From assembly GCA_001970955.1 (NCBI GenBank), contig MPUH01000887.1, positions 1 to 30,606 of the forward strand: 30,606 nucleotides of DNA. The letters run 5' to 3'. Made by a program: the position numbers and the translations under genes. The notes under the pieces were generated by a model. That model was not told the origin of the DNA, did no database searches, and saw nothing but the letters and a program-made list of their open reading frames with translations. Positions 1-8,338 of the stretch are shown piece by piece. The DNA comes from Stentor coeruleus. Its lineage: Eukaryota; Ciliophora; Heterotrichea; Heterotrichida; Stentoridae. Positions within the stretch are counted from its first letter, which is position 1, and each line of letters opens with the position of its first letter.

Positions 1-318
1 CTATTTGAAAGAAACCTCCTTAGTAAGTTAGATCGGAAACTAAGGAAAATCAAAGAAAAAAGTACTAATGTTATATTTTTCTTGGGCATTCAAGCAGACT
101 GAAGAAAATAATGGGCTAATAGTCTTAACCCTGATAACCATAATTTAGACATGCAATACAAATATATGTCTTATTATTTTCTTGATAAATTGCTGTCTAA
201 AAAGCTACTCAGAGAGTCGATATGATTTTCGATAGAAATCATATACTTTAACCCCCTAACTAAGTTGATTGATAATGAAAACACAAGATATTTCTTATAT
301 AATTTTAAGTTTTAATAA
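1..318 (+). pseudogene. Decayed coding-like stretch, family unknown, cut by window edge
   Basis: Frame 1 reads as protein-like sequence over about 105 codons with only three stops (TGA at 112-114, TAA at 121-123, TGA at 223-225). At this base composition roughly eight would be expected. The translation has typical amphipathic composition (for example LDRKLRKIKEKS and MQYKYMSYYFLDKLLS). There is no start codon and the frame runs off the left edge of the window. I do not recognise the family. It may be the 3' remnant of a gene lying upstream. The call rests on frame openness alone and is weak; the stretch could be ordinary spacer. Confidence 0.33.
220..244. repeat. Perfect hairpin, 9-bp stem and 7-nt loop
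   Basis: ATATGATTT (220-228) and AAATCATAT (236-244) are exact reverse complements around the 7-nt loop TCGATAG. It lies inside the decayed stretch 1-318. Two other hairpins in the window (991-1015 and 29923-29947) have the same 9-7-9 geometry but unrelated sequence. Function is unknown. Confidence 0.6.
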
Positions 319-567
319 AAAAAAATATTTATTTCTTACAGTTTATTTTGAGTGCAATTGAGGTTAAACTTTCAACGAATACAAAAAAATGCTTTTTTTA
401 ATGCCTTCTTGTGATGCTGTTCCACAAAAACTCCAGATTACTCAAATTTTTGAAGTATAAATTTATATCTCTTATATCCTAATCATAGATATTTGAATAG
501 TATTTTTCGAAAAATATCACATCATTTGTATAAAATCAGCTTGCAAAATTATTTTATAAATTCATAC

Positions 568-615
568 ATATTAGTATTAGTTAGGAATAATCGCTGGACT
601 ATTTTCCAGCTCTTG
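568..615. repeat. Copy A of a ~47-nt dispersed repeat with internal hairpin
   Basis: This segment is about 87% identical, by eye without gaps, to 28971-29018. Both begin with ATATTAGTATTAGT. Both contain a stem-loop: here GCTGGA (592-597) pairs with TCCAGC (604-609). In the other copy the arms have changed, but a stem around a TATT loop is still possible. This copy overlaps the end of the decayed frame 599-907. It may be a remnant of a mobile or structured element; that is inference. Confidence 0.45.
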
Positions 616-907
616 TTAATTTTCTTCTTTTATAGTATATTTTCGTGATAAAGTTTTTATTTCTCTGTTGATCTTGATTATTTCTTGTTTGTTTTGTTTT
701 CTCTAAGTACTTTTCAAATTCTTCATAAATTCAAGCATATAATATCATCCTTCGATTAAATTCGGTTATTATGAATTTTAATAATACGGGTAAATTTAAG
801 TTGCTTAGAAGTTTGAAACAAACGATTCTACTATTAATTTCTTTTGGATCATAGAGTTCTTGCTTATAACCTAAATGTGATTCACTATTGATATATGCCT
901 CTAAAAT
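599..907 (-). pseudogene. Decayed open frame of ~103 codons with one internal stop
   Basis: On the minus strand a frame from 907 down to a TAG at 599-601 is open for about 103 codons apart from one TGA at 731-733. Random sequence at this A+T content should hold seven or eight stops. The product would start near LEAYINSESHLGYKQELYDP and end in a very basic, lysine- and arginine-rich tail. No ATG lies at its 5' end, where a TAA (908-910) closes the frame. The TGA falls between Ala and an aromatic-rich segment, where a Trp codon could have mutated from TGG. I cannot name the family. It is likely a gene remnant; a short expressed exon is less likely. Confidence 0.42.
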
Positions 908-1551
908 TTACTCATATGGATGCCACAGAAACCAAGATAAAATAGATAATACAGTAACCCAACAATAGCAGGGACATACTTTTTTTAATGAGATTATCTT
1001 TTATTCAGATAATCTTTATGATCTACGAATATTCAATTTTTACTCCAGAATCAAGGGTTAGTTTTGAGATGAATTGTTTGCCTCAGTAGCTGGAGATGAT
1101 TTTTTAATTTGATGATAGATAATATCGAAAACTTTGCTAGCTATTATTGCGAAAAGAATTAAATCAATCATTATTAGTGACTGTTAAAAAGTTCATTAAG
1201 AATTAGAAATAAATTTACCAAATTTAAGAATCAGAGATTCAGCGAGTGGGGCTATACTCAAATAATTGAAGCTAATTGGTCAATGATTAAAATATCTCTC
1301 AGGAATGAGTTAAAAATAGCAATATAATAGGTGTGATAGTCTGTTTAGTGATGATCAAATTTTATCCTTCCCTTTCAAACGATTTACCTCAAAAAAAACT
1401 TAAAATAATACATAAATTAAAAAATAACCAAAGTCTCATCAAATCTTTAAGTAAAACGTATTTCCCAAAATTTTCAGTTCAATATCACCCTATATTCCTA
1501 TAAAGATATTTGATTTCCTATAGAAATGTTGGCTGTGGATTAATAAAAGTA
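908..1551. other. Non-coding spacer upstream of the CX9C gene
   Basis: No gene longer than about 40 codons is supported here. A 37-codon minus-strand frame (1058-1171) encodes a hydrophobic peptide that could be a further scrap of the decayed region, but it is too short to call. The interval holds one perfect hairpin (991-1015). The last 150 nt before the ATG at 1552 are G-poor and A/C/T-rich, like the other 5' flanks in the window. Confidence 0.5.
991..1015. repeat. Perfect hairpin, 9-bp stem and 7-nt loop
   Basis: AGATTATCT (991-999) and AGATAATCT (1007-1015) are perfect reverse complements around TTTATTC. The spacing is the same 9-7-9 seen at 220-244 and 29923-29947. It is located in the gene-free left end. 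Function is unknown. Confidence 0.6.
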
Positions 1552-2193
1552 ATGGCGTCCATGAAGTATAACCCGAACTATGACTTCTCAAACAAGGGTA
1601 TTGACTGGGAGAGCTACGAAAAAGAAGCAAGACTAAGAACAGATGCTGTTTGGGAAAGATCAAAACTTAAAGACTTTTTCCGTTGTTTCTATAAAGTCTT
1701 TTACTGGGACCCAAAGAGTGAAAAATACTATATCATGGGGCCTATGCACATGTTTGGCAAAGGTACAGACGGCTGGAGAGTCAGAGAACATGATGGTTAC
1801 ACTACAACAGGTAGAACAAGTTCATTCCAAGTAGCCAGAGGATGGGAATTCCCTGCCAGGACAATATCATTAAACTCAGCTGATACTATTCGTGATAAGA
1901 ATGCTCTTTGCTACTATCGTTTCCGTGCTTACAAGAGGTGTGAAGGCAACAGCACCTTGTCTAGGATTATGGAAATAGGCAATAAAGATGGCCCAGAAAA
2001 AGTTGACCTGGCCTGCTACAATGAAATGTTGGAAATGACAGATTACTGTAGTTCAAATATGTTAAATTGGCTGTCTGACTTGTGGCATCATATGGAACTT
2101 CATAACAACCCTATCCGTCTTGGACATGGTGATGAAATTAGAATGGTTCCTGACGAATTTGACAACCCCGATACATCGGTACTAACTTATTAA
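1552..2193 (+). CDS. Twin CX9C/CX10C protein, probable mitochondrial (intermembrane space) protein
   Basis: The product is 213 residues from the ATG at 1552. The same frame is open further upstream but offers no earlier ATG, only a TTG at 1510. Two cysteine pairs stand out: Cys120-x9-Cys130 and Cys155-x10-Cys166, each in a helix-like stretch. That is the coiled-coil-helix-coiled-coil-helix pattern of proteins oxidised by Mia40 in the mitochondrial intermembrane space. The CX9C/CX10C spacing is the one known from COX6B, and several complex I subunits use related pairs. The N-terminal 110 residues are rich in Trp, Tyr, Gly and Arg and are not recognised. Codon use is more C- and G-rich than in the neighbours, suggesting strong expression. 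It may be a ciliate-specific respiratory-complex subunit; the assignment is inference from the cysteine spacing. Confidence 0.72.
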   Translation: MASMKYNPNYDFSNKGIDWESYEKEARLRTDAVWERSKLKDFFRCFYKVFYWDPKSEKYYIMGPMHMFGKGTDGWRVREHDGYTTTGRTSSFQVARGWEFPARTISLNSADTIRDKNALCYYRFRAYKRCEGNSTLSRIMEIGNKDGPEKVDLACYNEMLEMTDYCSSNMLNWLSDLWHHMELHNNPIRLGHGDEIRMVPDEFDNPDTSVLTY

Positions 2194-2258
2194 GTAGCTA
2201 TTACTTAGATTTCTATGAATTATGTATTTATAATTTATTATGTGATTCTTGAAGTTTT

Positions 2259-3311
2259 CTAAGTAGAAATCATTTCATCTCTCAATGTTAAATATGATGA
2301 TTGGAATTCTGATTCAGCAGAACAAGGTATTATTCTGCTAAATTCTTCGATATTTTTAAGAAAATCTTTGAGATCCTCAGATTTTATAATGTGTTTTTTT
2401 GTACGAAATAAACTTTCAACTTCCTTTTTGCTAGTTATAATCCCTCTGTCTCTAAGTGCCTCTTCGAAGAATTTTATGCAGAGTCGGTTTTCGAACAGCA
2501 GCAACGTTTCTTCGTGCATGTAAGTGATATCTACTTTGATGATATTTGTGACATACCTCAAACATTCTAAATAACTAAGTCCGCTATTTTTCCTGCTTTC
2601 AGCGGCTATAATCTGGAAAACACTTTCATTTCTTTTATTTTTTAAATGGAAATCCGCCTCATATTTTTCATGAAGCATCATAACCATAGGGAAATTCCCA
2701 GCTCTGCAAGCCACCAACGCACAGTTTTCTCCAGTATACTCATCCACATGATGCAAATCCACATTTTTCGGGATTTTTTCCTGATTGTGATACTCGGTAA
2801 AATAGCTTACAATAGACAAGTGGTTATTGAAAACTGCAAGCTGAATAGGAGTAAAAATTAATTCAAAGCTATGCATAGATGGTAAGGAGTTCATAACACA
2901 ACTTGATTCTTGAGCATATTTTTTGTACCTTTCATATTCGCAATGCTCTGGATAGAACATTTTCAATAGCACAAGATAACCTTTTTCGCATATACGGTTT
3001 AATGGGTCTAAGCCTTCTTTTTCAAGACTTTGCATCATAAAGTAAAATGAGGCATTATGATTTTGGATTAAATTTTTATATGATTTGTAGCTACCTGACC
3101 ATACGGCATAACCAAGAAGGCTGAAGTATCTTTTTTTACCTTTTATAATCCTTTCATCAATGAACTCATGACATTTTCGTTCTGAGTAATATTCATATAG
3201 TGAGATAAGTTCTTTTAGATGGCTAGGCTCGTTACTCTTGATACAAACTTTGATTCTGCTAAGAATTTCCACCCCATGAGAAGTTCTTGGCGAGCAATTT
3301 TTACAGCCCAT
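2259..3311 (-). CDS. Ankyrin-repeat protein with N-terminal Met-Gly-Cys
   Basis: The product is 350 residues if translation starts at the ATG at 3309-3311; an in-frame ATG 20 codons upstream (3371) would add a hydrophobic, Tyr-rich leader. I prefer the internal start because it gives MGCKNCSP, a plausible N-myristoylation/palmitoylation signal of the kind also seen on two other proteins in this window. The body shows several weakly conserved ankyrin-like helical repeats, clearest in the middle third (FTPIQLAVFNNHLSIVSYF; ENCALVACRAGNFPMVMML). The C-terminal 110 residues are charged and helical with no recognised domain. It probably acts as a membrane-tethered scaffold. It converges on the CX9C gene with only 65 nt between the stop codons and ends in TAG. 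Confidence 0.75.
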   Translation of the reverse strand: MGCKNCSPRTSHGVEILSRIKVCIKSNEPSHLKELISLYEYYSERKCHEFIDERIIKGKKRYFSLLGYAVWSGSYKSYKNLIQNHNASFYFMMQSLEKEGLDPLNRICEKGYLVLLKMFYPEHCEYERYKKYAQESSCVMNSLPSMHSFELIFTPIQLAVFNNHLSIVSYFTEYHNQEKIPKNVDLHHVDEYTGENCALVACRAGNFPMVMMLHEKYEADFHLKNKRNESVFQIIAAESRKNSGLSYLECLRYVTNIIKVDITYMHEETLLLFENRLCIKFFEEALRDRGIITSKKEVESLFRTKKHIIKSEDLKDFLKNIEEFSRIIPCSAESEFQSSYLTLRDEMIST

Positions 3312-3985
3312 GATTTGGTAAAATATAATGGATTCACTGTAGTACTGGTAAATGAGTGTTTTGGCGAACATTAAATATATAGTTCAATGAGAGGAATATA
3401 AATTAATTAGGTTTGAGGCTAGTGACTTATTTTAGTATAAAGCTTCTAGAACCTTTTTAATCTATAGTTATTTTTCTAATAATAGAATTTTTGGTTGACG
3501 AAAAAAACATTCAAGCTAAAGTATGTGGAACTTATATTATGCTAAATGCTATTGAATTTTATAAGAGTTATATAAAAAAAATTGGTTTAGTATTTTATTA
3601 TCTTTCTAGCAACTTGCAATTTTTATATGCATTTTAAAGGTGATAATATAGAAGATATATTCAACTTTGAAGTCTAATTTTATAGCTAATTTTTGAGTCT
3701 TCCTAACTTAGATAAAAAAAATATTATCATATAATCCAATAAAAAAAGAAAAGTTGCATATTTAAAAATCCTCTCTAAGACAAGCACAAGCTTCCTTGCA
3801 TAGCAAAAAAACTATAAAAACATTCATAATCCTATACAAATATGTATATGTCTAAGCACATGAAGCATTTCAATATTAACTCTAGCCTTTAACCATATTC
3901 ATATATAATAATGTCTTAAATATCATATTTAAAAATAAAAATTACATTTTTGCTTATATCTCAAAAAAGTTAAAACTATTCTAAG
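3312..3985. other. AT-rich spacer, nothing recognised
   Basis: This spacer separates two tandem minus-strand genes. If the upstream ATG of the ankyrin gene is used, its first 60 nt are coding. Stops are dense in all frames, and there is no tRNA-like cloverleaf and no strong inverted repeat. Promoter elements for the ankyrin gene should lie near its left end, but none is identifiable. Confidence 0.5.
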
Positions 3986-5509
3986 TTATTCTTTAGTTTT
4001 TTCAAGTATCGCCAATTTCGCTTTTATAGAACTCAAGAGCATATCATTAATATCATCACTATACTTAAACCCTTTAACTGTTCCTTCATTATTTATCATA
4101 GCTATTTCTTTTTTCTTTATCACTTTCTCAATTTTTTTCGATTTTTTCTTAAGCATTTTAATCTTCTCGCTATCAGAAAGTCCTTCGAACTGCTCATTGA
4201 AATCATATTTCATCATATCATCCTCAACCCCAGCATCCATTCTCTCTTTTTCTGCATCTTCTCTGATTTTCCGTTGATATTCCAAGTAGTCAACGGATTT
4301 CACTTCACGCTTTGGCTTTTCTTTTGGGGCAAGGGGATTAGGTTTAAACTTGTGAGGTACCCATTCATTTTTTTCATCACTTTTTTCAGGATCTTTTTTA
4401 AGTATTTTTTGGCCCTCTAACAGTTTTTCCTTTCTTTTTTCCAGTTCTTTCCTCTTTTCTTCATCAATAGTTGGCAAATACATTTGCTTAACCAACTTCG
4501 CATATGTTGTTTTTTTCTCTATCATTCTCAATCTTTCTTCCTGCATTCTTCTTTGTTCTTCTCTTAAATGCTTTTCTTCTTCTAATAATTTATTCTTCCA
4601 AAAGTTGAAAGCACTGTCTGATGATTGGATTTTCCTATCGATACTTTTGCTTTTATAATCTTGTTCGAATTTCTTTTTATGATCAGTTTTTATTGTATCA
4701 TACCACTTAGCATGATCTATAATTTGTTTTTGGCTTATTGAATTCATCATTCTTTTCTTCATCAGTTCAGCTTTTCTTTTTTCCAGCTCTGGCATTTCGA
4801 TATCTTTCCAATATTGCTCTGAGAGTTTGACAAATAAAGGCTTTTCAGCTTTGATTTTCTTTAACGTTACATCATAAGACTTTTGCTCTTCTAATTCTTT
4901 TTTTCTCATTTCAGCTTTTTCATGCATTTTTTTCAAGTTCTTTTTGTATTCCTTTCTCTTTTCTTTAGCTTGCTTCTTTTTCTGCTCCTGTTTTAAATTT
5001 CGTTCCTGCTTGATTTCTTGTTCTATTTCAACTAGATGCTTCTGAAGCTTTTCCTTACGGCGTTTTTGTTCTTGATAGTATTCAATAGCTTTTTTTTCCT
5101 GTTGCTTTGCTTTTTGCTTTTCTTCTTCAAAATATTCATGACGAATTTGGCTGTCTTGAAGATTTATTTTAATTTTATTTGGTGTTTCATTTATAGTCCC
5201 TAAATTATCGATTGATTCAGTTACTGACATAAGTTTTGCTTCTAATTCTCTTTTCTTTCTTTTTGCTTCTCTGAGTTTGGCCCTTCTGAGATTTAAATCA
5301 ACGTCGCCAGCATTTAATTTTACTAAATATTCGTCTATGAGTTCTTGTAAGGATAATTCAGGTTTTTTACCTTTGAATTTGTGGACTACTTTTTCGTTGA
5401 TTCTAATTAAAATGTTTTTAACATCTGAAGTTGGAGAGAATTTTGTCTTTAGTGCAGATGCTTGCTTTAATAAGTATTGTTCAGCCATTTTATGTTTTAT
5501 AATAGTCAT
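3986..5509 (-). CDS. Long charged coiled-coil protein, function unknown
   Basis: The product is 507 residues and nearly all charged alpha-helix: Lys and Glu dominate from about residue 80 to 360 and again towards the C-terminus, as expected for an extended coiled coil or single alpha-helix. A less charged N-terminal segment (about 1-75) may be a small folded region. A Pro-containing linker around residues 390-420 (KFKPNPLAPKEKPKRE) separates the main rod from a shorter C-terminal helical part. There are no transmembrane segments and no catalytic motif. Starts at codon 1 (5509) and codon 8 (MAEQYLLK) are both possible; the second gives a more usual N-terminus. Such proteins in ciliates are often cytoskeletal or ciliary, but nothing here identifies a family. 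It ends in TAA and is tandem with the flanking minus-strand genes. Confidence 0.78.
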   Translation of the reverse strand: MTIIKHKMAEQYLLKQASALKTKFSPTSDVKNILIRINEKVVHKFKGKKPELSLQELIDEYLVKLNAGDVDLNLRRAKLREAKRKKRELEAKLMSVTESIDNLGTINETPNKIKINLQDSQIRHEYFEEEKQKAKQQEKKAIEYYQEQKRRKEKLQKHLVEIEQEIKQERNLKQEQKKKQAKEKRKEYKKNLKKMHEKAEMRKKELEEQKSYDVTLKKIKAEKPLFVKLSEQYWKDIEMPELEKRKAELMKKRMMNSISQKQIIDHAKWYDTIKTDHKKKFEQDYKSKSIDRKIQSSDSAFNFWKNKLLEEEKHLREEQRRMQEERLRMIEKKTTYAKLVKQMYLPTIDEEKRKELEKRKEKLLEGQKILKKDPEKSDEKNEWVPHKFKPNPLAPKEKPKREVKSVDYLEYQRKIREDAEKERMDAGVEDDMMKYDFNEQFEGLSDSEKIKMLKKKSKKIEKVIKKKEIAMINNEGTVKGFKYSDDINDMLLSSIKAKLAILEKTKE

Positions 5510-6060
5510 GTGAGATATGTGAAATAGAAAAAAATTAGAATTAAAAGAATCATTTTATTATGTGGTCTAATAATAAGATAAGTATTATTAAAAATAGACT
5601 TTATTAGCTATAATAATTTTTTTATTTTTAGCATGGCTATGCCATTAATTTTAAATATAAACTTATAATGTTTTAGCATCTATCGATAATATTTATTGAG
5701 GCTATGGCATTAATTTTAAATATATGATATTTTAGCAAGTTCTTTGGTTTAATTTATTTATCAATTTACGAATTATTTTAATTAATATAATTTTCTATCC
5801 CTTGATATGATTTTTTTAATTTAATTGATCTTCTTAAAAACGCAAATATTAAGCCTAAAAAGTAAACTTTTTATGCATCTTATTATGAGTTTTTTGTACT
5901 TTATTTACTTCTTATCAATATCTCTAATTTAAAAATTTCACATAAACTATGTTATATACATTTCATAAAGCCTATCATCACTATTCAATTTTATTCTAAT
6001 TAAAAATATTCTAAAAAATCCACATTTTCAATTTTAATTGCAAAACTACCTCTCTGTCTT
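5510..6060. other. AT-rich spacer with a local direct repeat
   Basis: No coding frame is supported. The only structure seen is an imperfect 25-nt direct repeat (5635-5659 and 5700-5724); its first copy overlaps a small palindrome, ATGGC-TAT-GCCAT. Short T-runs and A-runs alternate. The 3' end of the kinase fusion gene reaches to 6061. Confidence 0.5.
5635..5724. repeat. 25-nt direct repeat, 65 nt apart
   Basis: The segment starting GGCTATGCCATTAATTTTAA at 5635 recurs at 5700 with one difference (C to G at the eighth base), and both continue to ATATA. In the first copy the change-free version forms a small hairpin (ATGGC/GCCAT around TAT); the second copy has lost it. It could be a short tandem-duplication relic. 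No function is evident. Confidence 0.55.
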
Positions 6061-8121
6061 TTAATCTATTATTTGATTATATATTCCATCATTTGGTGGT
6101 GCATACTTTTTTTCATATAGCAAATGCCAATCAATCCCCTTAAAAAACGGATGCAATTTAATATCTTGAATATTAGGTCTTAATATCGGCTTACGATTAA
6201 GCAATTTCTTCACAAGATCCCGCGCTTCTTTCCCTAAACTATTATCTATAGTAAACTTACTTTCTTTTATCTGAGCAAACAATTTAACACAATCAAACTC
6301 TGAAAACGGAATATTCCCAGTAAGTATTTCATGAATAACAACCCCTAAAGAATACAAATCAGCAGCTTTGCTCAATCTTTCACGTGTAATAACTTCAGGA
6401 GACATATAAGCTGGAGATCCAACAATCGTGCTTATAACATCCAACTTCTCATCAATAAGTCTAGCTAATCCAAAATCTGCAAGTCTTATATGCCCTTCAA
6501 AGTCTACAAGTATATTTCCTGGTTTAAGATCCCTATATATAACATCTTTAGAGTGTAAGTATTCAAGACCCAATACAATCTCGGATATATAAAATTTACC
6601 TTCAAGTTCTGGGACCTTTCCTTTATTCAACCGGGATTGCAAATCTCCATTTTCACACAACTCAGATATCAAATATATTGAAGCATCATTGTCAAAGGAA
6701 TTATAGAGCTTTAGGATAAAGGGATGAGACAATTCTTTCATTATATCAATTTCAGAAATCGCATAATCCAGCATATGATTTTTTTTTAATTTGAATTTTG
6801 ATAAACATTTCATAGCATATACAGCTTTAGTGTCATTTTTTATTACTTTATAGACTATTCCATAACTCCCAGAGCCAATCTCAGAAACCCTTTCAAAATC
6901 ATTTAAGCTAAGTTTTTCGTTTTCATTATAATTTTCTATGATTTGAGGTTGTTTTTCTATAATAGTAAATAAATGATTCATAGTTTCAATACCTATTCTA
7001 TGCACCTGACAATATATTTTTGATTTTAGTATATTACAAACCCATTCATCACGGAGTTCTGGATATTTACTATAATAAATTCTTTTGTTGTATTTTGTCA
7101 CAACTTCAAAATAATAAATATTTGAAAATGACCAAAAAGAAGATATACTTTCACATTTCTCAACATCTATCAACTTTGTCACATAAAAAGGCAAATTTTT
7201 TTTCATAAATTCGCTTTTATTTTTATACTCATCTAAAGTTCCTTTTTCTAAATTTATGAACGCAAATATCGATTTATCTTTAGCCAAAGCTGATGTATAT
7301 AAATTTAAACACCCCGCGAACTGGGGCAAATCACTTCTGATATCAAATTTAGATAACTCTTTGTTTCCTTGAAATTTAGGTATTAGTTCTATAATATCAG
7401 TATCTTGGGCTAGTTCTAAAGGTATTTTGCAATTGAAATCTTCTAACTGTGCTGAAGCTCCATTCAATAATAGCAATTCTACGGTTTTACAATATCCAAG
7501 AGCAACTACTAAGTGTAGTGCACTTCCTCTTTTAGTCAATTTGTTGATTTCTATAGAGTCTAATTTCAAAAGCGCTTTTACACAATCAGTTTTTTCATGA
7601 GTGCACGCTAGCATCAAAGGAGTCCATGCATCATATGTTTCTTCATTAATATCAAATCCTAAATCTGCTAAAAAGTCTATAAACTCAACCTTTCGATAAA
7701 AAGCTGATAAATGCAAAAGACTCCATCCATTTGTGTGTCTTCGCTTACACAATTCATCTAAAGAAATTGTTGAAGTGCTGAGAATTGATTTTAATTCATT
7801 GAGATCTCCTTTTTGTATTGTAAGAAGAGCTTCGTCAAAAGCTGTGTTTAAAAGTGACCGGCTTGGCTTCTGATAAGTCTCTATGAAAATTTTAACTTGG
7901 TCTTCATCAGGGAAAAAAAAGCTCAACGGGAAAGACTCTGTTAGTAAAATTTTAAGACCTAAGTAATTTGATTCTAAGTGAATTTGGGATAAAGGGCGAT
8001 TTAAGTAAGATGAGATAAGATTTTTGAGTTCTTTAACTTCAGTTTTTGGAGTAAGGTCGTATAGGTTTAAGGTTTTGTAAGAATTTATAGATTCATCAAA
8101 TATTTTTACTTTTATTCTCAT
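6061..8121 (-). CDS. Ubiquitin-like / ankyrin / PH / AGC-type protein kinase fusion
   Basis: The product is 686 residues. Residues 1-85 resemble a ubiquitin-like fold. Residues 91-250 carry about five ankyrin repeats (for example NGWSLLHLSAFYRKVEFIDF). Residues 259-370 look like a PH domain ending in the usual Trp helix (LRDEWVCNIL). Residues 409-661 are a complete Ser/Thr kinase: Gly-loop GSGSYG 416-421, Lys438, catalytic YRD 529-531 in YRDLKPGN, DFG 549-551, SPE 574-576. The YRD form and the FFKGIDW...APP segment after the catalytic core are AGC-family traits, but the C-tail stops short and has no hydrophobic FxxF motif. All catalytic residues are present, so activity is expected. The PH domain implies phosphoinositide-directed membrane recruitment. 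Start: first ATG of the frame, with non-coding sequence upstream. Stop TAA. The domain combination is discussed under findings. Confidence 0.88.
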   Translation of the reverse strand: MRIKVKIFDESINSYKTLNLYDLTPKTEVKELKNLISSYLNRPLSQIHLESNYLGLKILLTESFPLSFFFPDEDQVKIFIETYQKPSRSLLNTAFDEALLTIQKGDLNELKSILSTSTISLDELCKRRHTNGWSLLHLSAFYRKVEFIDFLADLGFDINEETYDAWTPLMLACTHEKTDCVKALLKLDSIEINKLTKRGSALHLVVALGYCKTVELLLLNGASAQLEDFNCKIPLELAQDTDIIELIPKFQGNKELSKFDIRSDLPQFAGCLNLYTSALAKDKSIFAFINLEKGTLDEYKNKSEFMKKNLPFYVTKLIDVEKCESISSFWSFSNIYYFEVVTKYNKRIYYSKYPELRDEWVCNILKSKIYCQVHRIGIETMNHLFTIIEKQPQIIENYNENEKLSLNDFERVSEIGSGSYGIVYKVIKNDTKAVYAMKCLSKFKLKKNHMLDYAISEIDIMKELSHPFILKLYNSFDNDASIYLISELCENGDLQSRLNKGKVPELEGKFYISEIVLGLEYLHSKDVIYRDLKPGNILVDFEGHIRLADFGLARLIDEKLDVISTIVGSPAYMSPEVITRERLSKAADLYSLGVVIHEILTGNIPFSEFDCVKLFAQIKESKFTIDNSLGKEARDLVKKLLNRKPILRPNIQDIKLHPFFKGIDWHLLYEKKYAPPNDGIYNQIID

Positions 8122-8338
8122 AAATATATTAATGTGATATAAACTTGGTAAAGAGTGAAAAAGTTATATTGCATTTTTATAATGAAGATCAAAACATCAG
8201 TGTATTTGCATGAATAAAATTGTTGAGCTTAAATTATATAAAAATATAAAAAATAATCATGATTTCCAATCTCTATATAAACAAAATAAACATTAGAGAT
8301 CCTAACAAAAAAATTTATTAACTAATATATAGCTTTAA

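Noticed and set aside
240..262. Telomere-like CCCCTAAC sequence
   Set aside because: A single TTAACCCCCTAACTAAG occurrence with no tandem repetition.
1..318. Mitochondrial DNA insertion
   Set aside because: Hydrophobic scraps and TGA at Trp-like places raised the idea, but no recognisable mitochondrial gene is present.
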